In this document: positions 8,757 to 17,844 of the stretch, in pieces
Numbering within the stretch: the stretch's first letter is position 1
How the letters are laid out: the number at the start of each line of letters is the position of its first letter
Translations under genes and position numbers: made by a program
Notes under the pieces: model-generated
Database searches by the model: none
The model's input: only the letters and a program-made list of their open reading frames with translations
What the model was told of the DNA's origin: nothing
Assembly (NCBI GenBank): GCA_964352775.1
Contig: CAYGTK010000007.1
Span: 1-51,150 of the forward strand
Source of the DNA: CAYGTK01 sp964352775
GTDB taxonomy: Bacteria > Bacteroidota > Bacteroidia > Chitinophagales > CAIOSU01
DNA: 51,150 nucleotides
Direction: 5' to 3'

Positions 8757-9627
8757 CTTAGAAAAACTTATAGGCACACCCGCAATGCATTATACGTTGC
8801 TGGTAGTGATAACCGTAGTGGTATCGCTTGTACTCATTAGGGTAGTACGCTTTTTTATGCAACGCTACATCCGCAAGTCGTCGGAGCATTTGCGGGTTGA
8901 TCCTACTAATTATCAGTTCTTCTCTAATGCCGTTTCCTTTCTCATTTTCTTAGGGGCTATCATCTATATTTTCAACTCCATTCCTGCCTTAAAAGACATT
9001 GGCGTTTCGTTATTTGCAGGTGCAGGTATATTAGCTGCTATTATTGGTTTTGCTTCACAGAAGGCCTTCTCCAATATCATCAGCGGTATTTTCATTGTCA
9101 TCTTCAAACCCTTCCGCGTTGGCGACCTAATAACTGTTGGTTCTGACGAGGGATTTGTAGAAGACATTACCCTTCGGCATACTATAATCAAGAATTTTCA
9201 GAATCGCCGTATCATTATTCCCAACGCGAATATGAGCGAGCAAACGATCATCAACTCTACCATTAGCGATCCTAAGATCAGAAACCACTTTGAAATCGGG
9301 ATAAGCTATGATTCGGATATTGACCTAGCGATGAAGATAATCAGGGAGGAAGCGGAGAAGCACCCGGCTACCTTAGACTTACGCACGGCAGAAGAAAAAG
9401 CAGATGGGGAACCTATTGTTGACGTTCGAGTAATTGGAACTAACGATTTTTCAATTGATCTTAAAGCTTGGATATGGACATCCGAGCACGTAGGAGGTTT
9501 CTTAATGTGTGCGGATATTCGGAAAAGCATAAAAGAGCGATTTGATAGGGAAGGTGTAGAAATACCATTCCCGTACCGCACCATCGTTTACAAAAGCGAC
9601 TTACCCGCCAATGCAAAAAAGGCATGA
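8740..9627 (+). CDS. Small-conductance mechanosensitive ion channel (MscS family)
   Basis: A 295-residue protein. There are three N-terminal transmembrane helices (about 18-40, 62-85 and 91-130); the last is the Gly/Ala-rich pore helix GAGILAAIIGFASQKAFSNIISG. The MscS beta domain follows with FRVGDLITVGSDEGFVEDITLRHTII, then the alpha/beta vestibule region ending REGVEIPFPYRTIVYK. The channel opens on membrane tension during hypo-osmotic shock. The frame opens at TTG 8740 inside the end of purC; the first ATG is 8785 (MHYTLLVV). I prefer TTG because DNLEKLIGTPA precedes the first helix in relatives. The 3' end overlaps the corA ATG (ATGA). Confidence 0.92.
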   Translation: MKILDNLEKLIGTPAMHYTLLVVITVVVSLVLIRVVRFFMQRYIRKSSEHLRVDPTNYQFFSNAVSFLIFLGAIIYIFNSIPALKDIGVSLFAGAGILAAIIGFASQKAFSNIISGIFIVIFKPFRVGDLITVGSDEGFVEDITLRHTIIKNFQNRRIIIPNANMSEQTIINSTISDPKIRNHFEIGISYDSDIDLAMKIIREEAEKHPATLDLRTAEEKADGEPIVDVRVIGTNDFSIDLKAWIWTSEHVGGFLMCADIRKSIKERFDREGVEIPFPYRTIVYKSDLPANAKKA

Positions 9628-10697
9628 GCAAGCAAAAACACGAAAAATTTCGGCTAAGTAGTAAGGCAGGTAAACCGCCGGGTACGCTTGTATATACGGG
9701 TATTCACGATACCGAGGCAGCTGAAATGAGCCTGATAAGCTTTCGTGATGATAAATTGGAAAGTGCTAGGATAGAAGACATAGCCTATGTATTCAATCAT
9801 TTAAAGAACGAGTACACCAACTGGATAAACGTTAACTCGCTTAATGATGTAAAACTGATAGAGCAAATTGGCCAGTTGTGTCAGTTTCACCCCTTGATAT
9901 TGGAAGATATATTGAATGTTCAACAGCTGCCTAAAACAGAGGTGTTCGACAATTACATTTACTGCGCCGTGCAAACGTTAAAGGTGAATGAAACTAATGG
10001 CAAGATAGAAAGCGAGTACATCAGCTTGATACTTGGGCAACATTTCCTAATCTCCTTCCAAGAGCGGAAAGGAGACGTTTTTGATGCCGTGCGTAATAGA
10101 ATAGAATTATCAAGCGGTCGCATTCGTACAAGGGGAGATGACTATTTGCTTTATGCGCTAATTGATGTAATAGTTGATCACTATTACGGGATAATTGAGT
10201 ACATAGGTGATGAGCTAACAGAAATGGAAGACCGCCTTTTGGCTAGTGATGAAGAACTGGAAGTACAAGAAATAGTGCATGTAAAACGACAATTGATGTC
10301 TTTAAAAAAGGCACTCTTCCCTATGCGTGATAGTGTTCGGAATTTAATGCGAGAAGATGTGCCTTTTATTGATGAAACTACTCGGATCTTCTTCAATGAT
10401 GTGTATGATCATGTGAACCAATTGGTAAGCGAAATGGAATCACAGCGTGAAATTGCTACCAGCTTGATGGATCTTTACAACTCAGAAATGAGCAACAAGA
10501 TGAACCAAGTGATGAAGATATTAACCATTGTAGGTGCAATCTTCATTCCCTTGACTTTCATCGCAGGTATCTACGGAATGAACTTTCAGTACATGCCAGA
10601 ACTACAGACCGAGAATGGTTATTTTATTGCTTTAGCCGTAATGGCGGTTATGGGTGTGAGCATGTTCATGTTCATGCGGAGTAAACGTTGGTTTTAG
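9624..10697 (+). CDS. corA: CorA-type magnesium/cobalt transporter
   Basis: A 357-residue CorA homologue. It has a long cytoplasmic N-terminal domain with an acidic helical stalk (YIGDELTEMEDRLLASDEE), followed by two C-terminal transmembrane helices. The signature YGMN is at 317-320, directly after helix one (ILTIVGAIFIPLTFIAGI), and the last helix ends with the basic tail RSKRWF. It works as a homopentameric Mg2+ channel in the inner membrane. It is the last gene of a closely packed phoH-purC-mscS-corA group in which every junction overlaps. No clear hairpin terminator follows. Confidence 0.94.
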   Translation: MSKQKHEKFRLSSKAGKPPGTLVYTGIHDTEAAEMSLISFRDDKLESARIEDIAYVFNHLKNEYTNWINVNSLNDVKLIEQIGQLCQFHPLILEDILNVQQLPKTEVFDNYIYCAVQTLKVNETNGKIESEYISLILGQHFLISFQERKGDVFDAVRNRIELSSGRIRTRGDDYLLYALIDVIVDHYYGIIEYIGDELTEMEDRLLASDEELEVQEIVHVKRQLMSLKKALFPMRDSVRNLMREDVPFIDETTRIFFNDVYDHVNQLVSEMESQREIATSLMDLYNSEMSNKMNQVMKILTIVGAIFIPLTFIAGIYGMNFQYMPELQTENGYFIALAVMAVMGVSMFMFMRSKRWF

Positions 10698-10857
10698 CCT
10701 TTTACGTTTTTTGTCGATAAATTGGTCTTGCTGGTCGGTTTACCTTGCTTTCTTAACAATAGCTTCTTACCTTTTTAATATATGTGGACGTGCTATGTAC
10801 GTATATCCTACTACATTAGGGTCAACATTAACTCATTAACCCAAAAAACGAAGACAG

Positions 10858-11271
10858 ATGAGCTACAAACAAAAAGCCACGGAATTATACGATCGTATGG
10901 CCCGTGGAGAAGGTATGCAAGCCTTTGACGAAATGTATCACAACGATGTGGTAGTTATCGAAAATCCATCGGGCGAAACCCGTAACGGAAAGGAAGCACA
11001 GCGCAAAGCCATTGAAGGATGGTTCAGTGCACTGCAAGAGAATCACGGCGGCGGCGTTAACCGTATTACCAGCGATGAAGACAATGGTGTGACCATGGTT
11101 GAAAGCTGGATGGACGTTACCTTTAAAGACGGTAACCGTATGCAAATGACCGAAGTAGCCGTACAGGATTGGCAAGACGGACAGATCATACGAGAGGAGT
11201 TCTTCTATAACGACCCAACTCAAGGTGCTCAACAAGCACAAGGTCAAGAAGCCAACGCGCAGCAAGCGTAA
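10858..11271 (+). CDS. NTF2-like / SnoaL-type protein
   Basis: A 137-residue single-domain protein. The N-terminal helix YKQKATELYDRMARGEGMQAFDEMY, the segment HNDVVVIENPSGETRNGKEA and the later strands TMVESWMDVTFKDGNRMQMTEVAVQDW fit the NTF2-like alpha-beta barrel used by SnoaL cyclases and many small enzymes. Catalytic residues cannot be assigned. The C-terminus is a low-complexity Gln/Ala tail (QGAQQAQGQEANAQQA), which is unusual for the family. It stands alone with its own terminator. Confidence 0.8.
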   Translation: MSYKQKATELYDRMARGEGMQAFDEMYHNDVVVIENPSGETRNGKEAQRKAIEGWFSALQENHGGGVNRITSDEDNGVTMVESWMDVTFKDGNRMQMTEVAVQDWQDGQIIREEFFYNDPTQGAQQAQGQEANAQQA

Positions 11272-11290
11272 TTGGTCGAAAACTTTACTG

Positions 11291-11325
11291 GGAAGCCCTC
11301 CGCATAACGGGGGGCTTTCTTATTT
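11291..11325 (+). terminator. Rho-independent terminator after the NTF2-like gene
   Basis: GGAAGCCCTCCG pairs with CGGGGGGCTTTC around a short CATAA loop (about 11290-11320, one mismatch), followed by TTATTTTT. It starts about 20 bases after the stop codon. Confidence 0.85.
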
Positions 11326-11357
11326 TTAGGGCATTCAGAAAATAAAAAACCAACAAG

Positions 11358-12168
11358 ATGAATTCACATGAAATAGATTACGAGATATTTGGCGACGATA
11401 TGCNNNNNNNNNNTTATGCAAGTGGTGGAGGTAGAGCTAGATCCAGGTGAGGTGGTAATTGCCGAGGCTGGTGCTATGAACTGGATGAATGAAGGAATCA
11501 CCTTTGAAGCAAAAATGGGCGATGGCTCACAGGCCGATACAGGATTTTTTGGAAAGGTGTTAAATGTAGGTAAGCGCGTACTAACGGGCGAAAGCATATT
11601 TATGACCCATTTTGGCAATAGCGGTCAAGGAAAAAGCAGAGTAGCCTTTGCCGCTCCCTATCCTGGTAAGATCATTCCTATCGACCTCGCTGATATTGGC
11701 GGGCAAATACTCTGTCAGAAAGATGCATTCCTATGTGCTGCTAAGGGTACTCAAGTAACTATTGCCTTTAATAAAAAACTAGGCGCAGGCTTTTTTGGTG
11801 GCGAGGGTTTCATTCTTCAAAAGCTTGTGGGCGATGGTAAGGCATTTGTGCATGCAGGTGGAACTATTGTTAAAAAGGAATTACGTGGTGAAACGCTACG
11901 AGTAGATACGGGTTGTATCGTGGCTTTCTCACCAGGTATTGATTATGATATTGAACGTGCAGGTGGATTAAAGTCAATGTTTTTTGGTGGTGAGGGTATG
12001 TTCCTTGCAACGCTTAAAGGCACGGGTACGGTTTATTTGCAGAGTTTACCATTCTCAAGATTAGCCGATCGTATAATTGCTCGGGCTCCATCTGTAGGTG
12101 GGAAAAGTAAAGGCGAAGGTTCGGTATTAGGTCAATTGGGCGGTTTGTTGGACGGTGATAATGGCTAG
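11358..12168 (+). CDS. AIM24 / TIGR00266-family protein, interrupted by an assembly gap
   Basis: The true start is ATG 11358, giving MNSHEIDYEIFGDDM, then ten N at 11404-11413, then the frame resumes at ATG 11416 (MQVVEVELDPGE). The two sides are out of phase as printed. Merging the shared ATGC at the contig ends gives ...FGDDMQVVEVELDPGE..., the expected family N-terminus, and a protein of about 264 residues. It has the Gly-rich beta strands of the AIM24 fold (GAGFFGGEGFILQKLVGDGKAFVHAGG, described from visible pieces) and a Gly-rich C-terminus. The family is widespread and of unknown biochemical function; it is related to a yeast mitochondrial biogenesis factor. No signal peptide. Confidence 0.88.
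11404..11413. other. Scaffold gap (10 N) inside the AIM24 gene
   Basis: The left contig ends ...GATATGC and the right contig begins TTATGCAAG. Both ends share TATGC, so the contigs probably overlap and the gap has no real length. The exact overlap is short, so local resequencing or read mapping is needed to prove the join. Confidence 0.8.
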
Positions 12169-12264
12169 TTAGTCACTCTTTATAAAAATATAAATGCTTG
12201 ATTTTCAAGTCGTTTAAATATTTTCGCTCCATTATTAATGGCTTAGGCCAAAAACACACCAATA

Positions 12265-12615
12265 ATGAAACGTTTATTTCTATTTCTAACGGTCGCAGCG
12301 CTATTCACCTCATGTAGTAAAGATGCTGATGAAGTACTTCCAGGAACTTGGGATACCTCTGACGGCGGTACAGTAACCTTTAACGACGACGGAACAGGTT
12401 CTACTATGGGGTCAGAGTTTTTCAGCGTTGATTTTGATGACAATGACCTAGACACTTTCACATGGTCACTTAGTGGTGACAATTTAACTTGGGAATATTC
12501 TGATAGCACCAGTTCTTTCAGTGCGGAATTTCCAGTTGATGTAAAAAATGATGACAAAGTAGAGGTAGGTGCTAGTGTACTAGGTTTAGGTATTAAGGTA
12601 ACCTTAACCCGCTAG
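12265..12615 (+). CDS. Small lipocalin-like lipoprotein
   Basis: A 116-residue protein starting MKRLFLFLTVAALFTSCSK: a type II signal peptide with lipobox LFTSC (Cys 17). The mature part is a short beta-rich domain beginning LPGTWDTSDGGTVTFNDDGTG, the GxW-x-(s/t)-x-GG-x-(l/v)-x-F pattern of small lipocalin-like lipoproteins frequent in Bacteroidota. Ligand and function are unknown. It probably sits in the outer membrane or periplasm. A strong bidirectional hairpin follows. Confidence 0.8.
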   Translation: MKRLFLFLTVAALFTSCSKDADEVLPGTWDTSDGGTVTFNDDGTGSTMGSEFFSVDFDDNDLDTFTWSLSGDNLTWEYSDSTSSFSAEFPVDVKNDDKVEVGASVLGLGIKVTLTR

Positions 12616-12636
12616 TAAATAGCTAAGCTAAAAACG

Positions 12637-12672
12637 AGAAAGCCCATTCCGATACGGAATGGGCTTTCTTAT
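12637..12672. terminator. Strong bidirectional terminator
   Basis: GAAAGCCCATTCCG (12638-12651) pairs perfectly with CGGAATGGGCTTTC (12655-12668) around an ATA loop. It is followed by TTATTT on the plus strand and by TCGTTTT on the minus strand, so it can stop both the lipoprotein gene and the convergent small gene. Confidence 0.9.
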
Positions 12673-12697
12673 TTCTGCGCCGTCTAAAACTCAGAAA

Positions 12698-12904
12698 TTA
12701 TCGTAGCGGGCTCACTTCTTTAAGTGCTCGTTCTCCTAATGCTATTACTTGGTCGCGCTCTAAGCTAGTACGAAGGTTTTCGAAATTACTCGTTATCATA
12801 CATAAGTATGCTTTGAACACGCGCTCCCCGTCATTTCTTAAAATGCTACAGAAGCGCTGGTATACATCTTCTTTGCTCATATCGGGTGTTATATTATGTG
12901 GCAT
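12698..12904 (-). CDS. Small hypothetical protein
   Basis: A 68-residue frame, mostly helical (VYQRFCSILRNDGERVFKAY, FENLRTSLERDQVIALGERALKEV), without a signal peptide or membrane segment. I do not recognise it. Support comes from the clean ATG, the convergent strong terminator just beyond its 3' end and an uninterrupted amphipathic composition. It could be a small regulator or an unannotated orphan. Confidence 0.5.
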   Translation of the reverse strand: MPHNITPDMSKEDVYQRFCSILRNDGERVFKAYLCMITSNFENLRTSLERDQVIALGERALKEVSPLR

Positions 12905-12986
12905 AAGTTATTAATAGTCCTAATGTACATTGGTAGTACCGTAATTGCGAACAAGTATCGTTCGCTTTTTTCATTTCTGTAAGTGC

Positions 12987-13421
12987 TTAAATTTCTAGTG
13001 CACGTTTTCTTAATGCCTCATTTATCTCTATAAATGCTTTACGTATTACACCTTTAAAAGGTTGCAACATTGCACCAGCAAATAGCCCTTTAAATGTCTC
13101 TCCTTGTATAAATTCCACACTACCATCCTCTTGTGGGTTCAATTTAAAATAATGATGACCCCGAATAAGCCCAGCAGCAGGCGATCGTCCTTTCCAAGCT
13201 AGTTCTTCCAAATGTTTTAGCGTTACGATCTTTACGGGTAACTCCGCTCTTTTCATCAAGGGGTGTTGTAAAAACACTTTTACTTTTCCATCCAATTCCA
13301 ATTCTCCAGCTATAGCACGTATATAGGGGTTCCAGTCTTCATAATGTTCTACATCTGTAAGCACCTGCCACACTTTTTCTACACTTACAGGAATATTGAT
13401 CGCTGTTTTCACTTCCACCAT
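12987..13421 (-). CDS. SRPBCC-family protein (START/Bet v 1-like fold)
   Basis: A 144-residue helix-grip protein. It begins VEVKTAINIPVSVEKVWQVLTDVEHYEDWNPYI, the classic SRPBCC opening in which a strand is followed by the helix VWQVLTD and the tryptophan-containing loop. It ends with the long C-terminal helix PFKGVIRKAFIEINEALRKRA. Such proteins bind hydrophobic ligands or help polyketide or lipid chemistry; the ligand here is unknown. It is divergently transcribed from the LOG-type gene with 56 bases between them. Confidence 0.85.
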   Translation of the reverse strand: MVEVKTAINIPVSVEKVWQVLTDVEHYEDWNPYIRAIAGELELDGKVKVFLQHPLMKRAELPVKIVTLKHLEELAWKGRSPAAGLIRGHHYFKLNPQEDGSVEFIQGETFKGLFAGAMLQPFKGVIRKAFIEINEALRKRALEI

Positions 13422-13477
13422 ATCTTTATAACTTGCCAGAAGCGATTTTGCTCAAGTTAAAGTGATATTTTTTATAG

Positions 13478-14059
13478 ATGAAGAGTGTATGTGTGTTTTG
13501 TGGATCTACAATGGGGAAAGATGCAGATGCGATAGAAGCTGCCAAAGTATTAGGAAAGTTAGTAGCTAAACAAGGAATGACATTGGTATACGGTGGAGCC
13601 AAAGTGGGTTTGATGGGTACAATTGCCGATGCTGCCTTACAAGCAGGGGGTAAGGTAATAGGGGTGATCCCCTTCTTTTTGGCTGGCAGAGAAATAGCTC
13701 ATGAAGGATTAACCGAATTAATACGCGTACAAAGTATGCACGAGCGGAAAACCAAAATGGCAGAGCTATCCGACGGGTTCATAGCTATGCCAGGTGGCTT
13801 TGGTACTTTGGAGGAGCTATTTGAGATAGTGACCTGGGCACAATTGGATTTGCACAGTAACCCGATAGGGGTGTTAAATGTAAATGGCTATTACGACCTA
13901 CTCTTTAAGCAGTTGAAGGTGATGGTAGACCAAGAATTACTTCGTCAAGCTAATTATGACTTGTTATTGAACGACCATGACCCTGAAAGTCTATTAAATT
14001 CAATGCTTAAGAAGCATCAAGTTGAGGGAGGGCCAATGTTATCTACAGAAGATACTTGA
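13478..14059 (+). CDS. LOG-family nucleotide 5'-monophosphate phosphoribohydrolase
   Basis: A 193-residue Rossmann-like enzyme of the LOG family (TIGR00730), which in characterised members cleaves cytokinin riboside 5'-monophosphates or other NMPs to base and ribose 5-phosphate. Visible motifs: VYGGAKVGLMGTIADAAL (37-54), SMHERK (86-91) and PGGFGTLEE (105-113), which contain the catalytic Arg and Glu of the family. Its 3' end runs 43 bases into the convergent PrsW-type gene, an unusually long tail-to-tail coding overlap. Confidence 0.92.
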   Translation: MKSVCVFCGSTMGKDADAIEAAKVLGKLVAKQGMTLVYGGAKVGLMGTIADAALQAGGKVIGVIPFFLAGREIAHEGLTELIRVQSMHERKTKMAELSDGFIAMPGGFGTLEELFEIVTWAQLDLHSNPIGVLNVNGYYDLLFKQLKVMVDQELLRQANYDLLLNDHDPESLLNSMLKKHQVEGGPMLSTEDT

Positions 14060-16035
14060 TCACTAATTGAGTTGTCTGCTTTAATATCTACTAAACCCAG
14101 GTAGATGAGCTGCTGTCGGTATAGCTTACCCTTAAAAGGGGTAATTCCATCAGGCACAAAGAAAAGTCCTACTTGAACAGGCTCTTTATTATAGATAGCC
14201 TCTAATTCACCTCGTATATGTATTAGAGCACTATAGGCTTTGTTATCTGCAATATTTAGTGGTTGTTCAAGGGCTACTTTATACCAGTCTGGTTCTCCTG
14301 ATACAGTTATATTTTCGGTTATAGTAGCTAGATATATAGCATCATCCTTAAAAACTAATGTTACTTTTCGTTCTACCAAAGAGCTAAGTGGTAGTTCTGC
14401 TTTGCTAAGTGAAATTCGATAGTGCATCCATTTCCCTCTATCTAATCTAAACTGGCCCAAAATTCCAATTAATAAAATAAGTAAGTAGGAACTGCTTAAG
14501 GCCATGCTGAAAAAGGCTATGTTACCTGCTTTTATTCCAAAGGAGACACTTACAGCAAAGTATTCGAACAGGATAACAAAGCCCAAAGAGTAAATAAGAT
14601 AAGTACTCAACTTTCGTGAATGGAGGAATTTATTGCGATCGAAAAAATCAGAATGGTTGAGTGAATTGTTCTTAAAGAGGTTCCAAAGCGAAAAGCTAAA
14701 AACTAGAAAAATGATGGTAACTATAGCCAAATGGTTTACTGCTGGGCTTAGTAACCAAAAGTCGTAAAAGCCATGTGCAAGGCTAGCTAACATAAAGAAT
14801 ACCATGAAATAAAGAGCTGTATACCCCCCTGTTTTGTATCTAGCCAAAACTAGTCCGTATGCAATAATGGAAGAGTCGAACATATGTGCCACCGCAGCCG
14901 TGAGTAGTCTAGCATGAATGATATTCAGTTGCGACTCATTCAGGTAAAGCAGGTTTTCGGCAAAGGCGAAACCCAAGGCTGATAACGATGCATATTGAAT
15001 GTAGTCGTAAGGTTCATTAACCACATTAGTAAAGCGAAGTAGCAGTAGTAGGGGTATTATTTTCACCAGTTCTTCAGGTACACCAATGGCAAATACACAG
15101 TATATGAAGTCATTCCAAATATCACCGGTTATTCGCATTCCGAAACCAATGTCGAGCACATCGGTAAAGAAAAAAGTACCTACAGAGAAAAACGCACCCA
15201 GGGCAAGAGTAAGTAAGGTGTAGAACCAACTTTCGTGCTCAAAAATATCGAGTCTACGCAGATACATCATCCAACTTCCTGTAATAAGTAAAGCACCTAA
15301 AAACCCCCAGATGTTGAAGTAGTGATAAAAGTTAAGCAGTAAAGCTTTAATGTACCCTAAGGGATTCCTCAAATGAAAGTAGCCTGTTCTTAAAATATTC
15401 GGCCTTATATTTTCCAGGGCTTCCTTTTTACTAAGTAGGGTCTCTAACTTATCAAGTCTTTCAAGCCCTAAGTAAAGCCTTGCTAGGTTGGTATAGGCAC
15501 TATTTTTAGTGCCACCAATATCGATCTCCCTTTTGTAATGAAATTCTGCTTTATCTAGTTCACCAATTGCTCCATAGGCATTGGCTATAGAATTATTCCA
15601 ATAGGGTAGGGAGGTGTTTCTAACCTTCTTGTAGTAAGTTAGGGCTTGTTGGAATCGGCTTTGGTCAGTTGCTATGTAGCCTTGTCCATAGTAACCCATA
15701 TTGCGAATATTCTCATCACTACTCTTTGTGAGTTGACGAAAAAGGAGTTTTAATTTTTCATCGTTACGGTATATCGGCTCGCTTCTAGTTCCTGAAATTT
15801 CAGGCGCTCGAAAATGAGCCTTTAGGTACCAGTAGTAGAATGCAATGTTTGTACTATCGTTATCTATAGCATCGGCAAGTAATTGCTTGGCTTCATTGGG
15901 TAAGCCCCCATTCAAATAATTCTCAGCCCCCTCAATAGGGTCATCAAAAGTAGGTTCGGGAAGCAGATAGTTCAACCCAAGCGCCAATGCAATAGCTAAT
16001 AGTAAAAGGTGCAGCCAGGCTTTGGCTCTTTCCAT
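14017..16035 (-). CDS. PrsW-family intramembrane protease with N-terminal TPR region
   Basis: A 672-residue protein in three parts. An N-terminal signal anchor (LHLLLLAIALALGLNYLL) precedes a TPR-like helical region of about 45-210. A membrane core follows (about 240-530), with the PrsW motifs EELVK (321-325), FAEN (358-361), HMFD (384-387) and HGFYD (421-425), the conserved Glu/His/Asp of this glutamic-type protease family. The C-terminal region (about 540-672) is soluble and looks beta-rich. PrsW proteins cleave membrane-bound anti-sigma factors in Bacillus; here the substrate is unknown. An ECF sigma/anti-sigma pair lies 2.3 kb upstream on the same strand. Confidence 0.85.
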   Translation of the reverse strand: MERAKAWLHLLLLAIALALGLNYLLPEPTFDDPIEGAENYLNGGLPNEAKQLLADAIDNDSTNIAFYYWYLKAHFRAPEISGTRSEPIYRNDEKLKLLFRQLTKSSDENIRNMGYYGQGYIATDQSRFQQALTYYKKVRNTSLPYWNNSIANAYGAIGELDKAEFHYKREIDIGGTKNSAYTNLARLYLGLERLDKLETLLSKKEALENIRPNILRTGYFHLRNPLGYIKALLLNFYHYFNIWGFLGALLITGSWMMYLRRLDIFEHESWFYTLLTLALGAFFSVGTFFFTDVLDIGFGMRITGDIWNDFIYCVFAIGVPEELVKIIPLLLLLRFTNVVNEPYDYIQYASLSALGFAFAENLLYLNESQLNIIHARLLTAAVAHMFDSSIIAYGLVLARYKTGGYTALYFMVFFMLASLAHGFYDFWLLSPAVNHLAIVTIIFLVFSFSLWNLFKNNSLNHSDFFDRNKFLHSRKLSTYLIYSLGFVILFEYFAVSVSFGIKAGNIAFFSMALSSSYLLILLIGILGQFRLDRGKWMHYRISLSKAELPLSSLVERKVTLVFKDDAIYLATITENITVSGEPDWYKVALEQPLNIADNKAYSALIHIRGELEAIYNKEPVQVGLFFVPDGITPFKGKLYRQQLIYLGLVDIKADNSISDQVSSVDNIGPPST

Positions 16036-16061
16036 ATTAGGAAGATAGCGTGTTTAGCTTA

Positions 16062-17750
16062 CTATTGTGTCATCACCTTTTCTACAGTAGCTAAAACATC
16101 AGCTTCAATAGCATTTGCTTTCGCTACCATAGCATCTGCATCGGCCAATGTGGCAGCTACATAGTCTTTATCCTTCAAGTCGCCTGAATTGATCTTCACG
16201 TTCAGGTATGCGCCCATTACCGCAGTTCTAGCACATAGCGCCCCAACTCCAGCATCTGATACTGAATTAGGATTACCTATCTCTGCCATGCTTTTCATTA
16301 CTTCCATACTGGCCAATGCCGTTTTCATTACCTGCATTGGTATATCGATAGCATATTTGGTAGCTGCCTGTATCGCTTTGCTTTTTGCTGCTTTTTCTTC
16401 GTCACTCCCTTTAGGAAGTTGAAAAGCCGCTATAATTCCGTTGAAAGCTGCGGTATCTTCATCAACTAGTTTTAGGAGCTTGTCTTTTAACTGCTGACCT
16501 TCTTCGGCGTAGTTGCTGAATTCTTCCCAACGATCATCCCAGCCACGTTTGTGTGACGAAAGGTTAGCTACCATAGTTCCTAGGGAGATACCCAATGCAC
16601 CCACATAGGCTGCAATTGAACCACCACCTGGAGCTGGTGATTCGCTTGCAGTTTCATCAGCAAAGTCGGCTAAGGTCATACCTATTAGCGGCGAGCTGTC
16701 TTCATCCAGCATGTACTCTATAATACGTTTCTTAGGGTCGAATGGAGTTAATTCGTCCAATCCCATTGTTTTAATGGCGATCTTTATCAACTCGCTTTCA
16801 CTTACTCCAATACTACGCTGTTGTTTTAGTAGGAAATATTTTCCTGCATCTAGCATCGCCTGCAAAGGCACCAATCCAACTAATTCTGAACCCGTTACCC
16901 TTATGCCGCGACTATCGGCACTTTTACATACTTCATCAAAAGCTACGTGTAGTGGGGTGATGGAGATATTGGTCAGGTTCATAGAGATCTGTGCAACGCC
17001 ATATTCCTCAATGTACCAACCAATGCCTTTCACAGCTTTACATGTTCCTGGCTCTCTTACTGTTTCGCCATTTTCATCGGTCACTATCGTTCCAGTAACT
17101 GGATCACCTTCCCGTTTCACTCTTCCTGCTTCGCGTACGTCAAATGCAACGGAGTTTGCTCGGCGAACGGAAGTAGTATTCAAATTGACGTTATAGGCTA
17201 TCAAGAAATCGCGCGCACTAATAGCTACGTTACCACTTTTGGGTTGGAACTGTGCAGGCCCTTCATCTGGTTTCCATTCTGGCTTCACTATCTTTTCTGC
17301 AATGCCCTCATATTCTCCAGCGCGCACACTTGCCAAATTCTTACGCTTAGGTTCTGAAGCAGCATTCTCATAAAAATAGACTGGGATATTAAGCCCCTCG
17401 CCCACACGATTACCTAGCTTATGAGCATAAGTAGCCACCTCTTCCATGCTAATGTTGGCAATAGGTATTAACGGGCAAACATCGGTAGCGCCAAATCGTG
17501 GATGCTCTCCGCTATGTTGGCTCATGTCTATTAATTCTTGTGCTTTTTTAATGGCGCGGTAGGCAGCTTCTATTACTGGTTCGGGTTCTCCTACAAAGGT
17601 CACTACTGTTCGGTTGGTTGCCTTTCCAGGGTCAACGTTTAATAGCATTACACCTTCTACCGCTTCAATTTCGCGGGTTATTTGGTCAATGACCTCCATG
17701 TTTCTGCCTTCGCTAAAATTGGGAACACATTCTATCAGTTGCCTTGCCAT
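16062..17750 (-). CDS. ftcD: Bifunctional glutamate formimidoyltransferase / formimidoyltetrahydrofolate cyclodeaminase
   Basis: A 562-residue fusion of two folate enzymes that end histidine degradation. The first transfers the formimino group of formiminoglutamate to tetrahydrofolate and the second cyclises it to methenyl-THF with release of ammonia. Residues 1 to about 330 are the transferase, with ECVPNFSEGRN (7-17) and HPRFGATD (catalytic His 83). Residues about 355-562 are the cyclodeaminase, with SPAPGGGSIAAYVGALG and a helical bundle. The fusion is usual in animals and many Bacteroidota. The hutH, hutU and hutI genes are not in the window. Confidence 0.94.
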   Translation of the reverse strand: MARQLIECVPNFSEGRNMEVIDQITREIEAVEGVMLLNVDPGKATNRTVVTFVGEPEPVIEAAYRAIKKAQELIDMSQHSGEHPRFGATDVCPLIPIANISMEEVATYAHKLGNRVGEGLNIPVYFYENAASEPKRKNLASVRAGEYEGIAEKIVKPEWKPDEGPAQFQPKSGNVAISARDFLIAYNVNLNTTSVRRANSVAFDVREAGRVKREGDPVTGTIVTDENGETVREPGTCKAVKGIGWYIEEYGVAQISMNLTNISITPLHVAFDEVCKSADSRGIRVTGSELVGLVPLQAMLDAGKYFLLKQQRSIGVSESELIKIAIKTMGLDELTPFDPKKRIIEYMLDEDSSPLIGMTLADFADETASESPAPGGGSIAAYVGALGISLGTMVANLSSHKRGWDDRWEEFSNYAEEGQQLKDKLLKLVDEDTAAFNGIIAAFQLPKGSDEEKAAKSKAIQAATKYAIDIPMQVMKTALASMEVMKSMAEIGNPNSVSDAGVGALCARTAVMGAYLNVKINSGDLKDKDYVAATLADADAMVAKANAIEADVLATVEKVMTQ

Positions 17751-17844
17751 ACTTGCTTCATTTATTGGGCCTAAAGATAGAAATAGTGATCACTCCGCCT
17801 ACTGCTAGATATTAAAATATAGAGCGTAAAATGTGGATAGAAAA

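Noticed and set aside
10885..11265. 126-codon minus-strand frame opposite the NTF2-like gene
   Set aside because: It mirrors a well-supported gene with recognisable fold and its own terminator; the antisense protein has no domain pattern.
16711..17196. 161-codon plus-strand frame opposite the ftcD gene
   Set aside because: It is a shadow of the conserved transferase domain; its translation shows no recognisable features.
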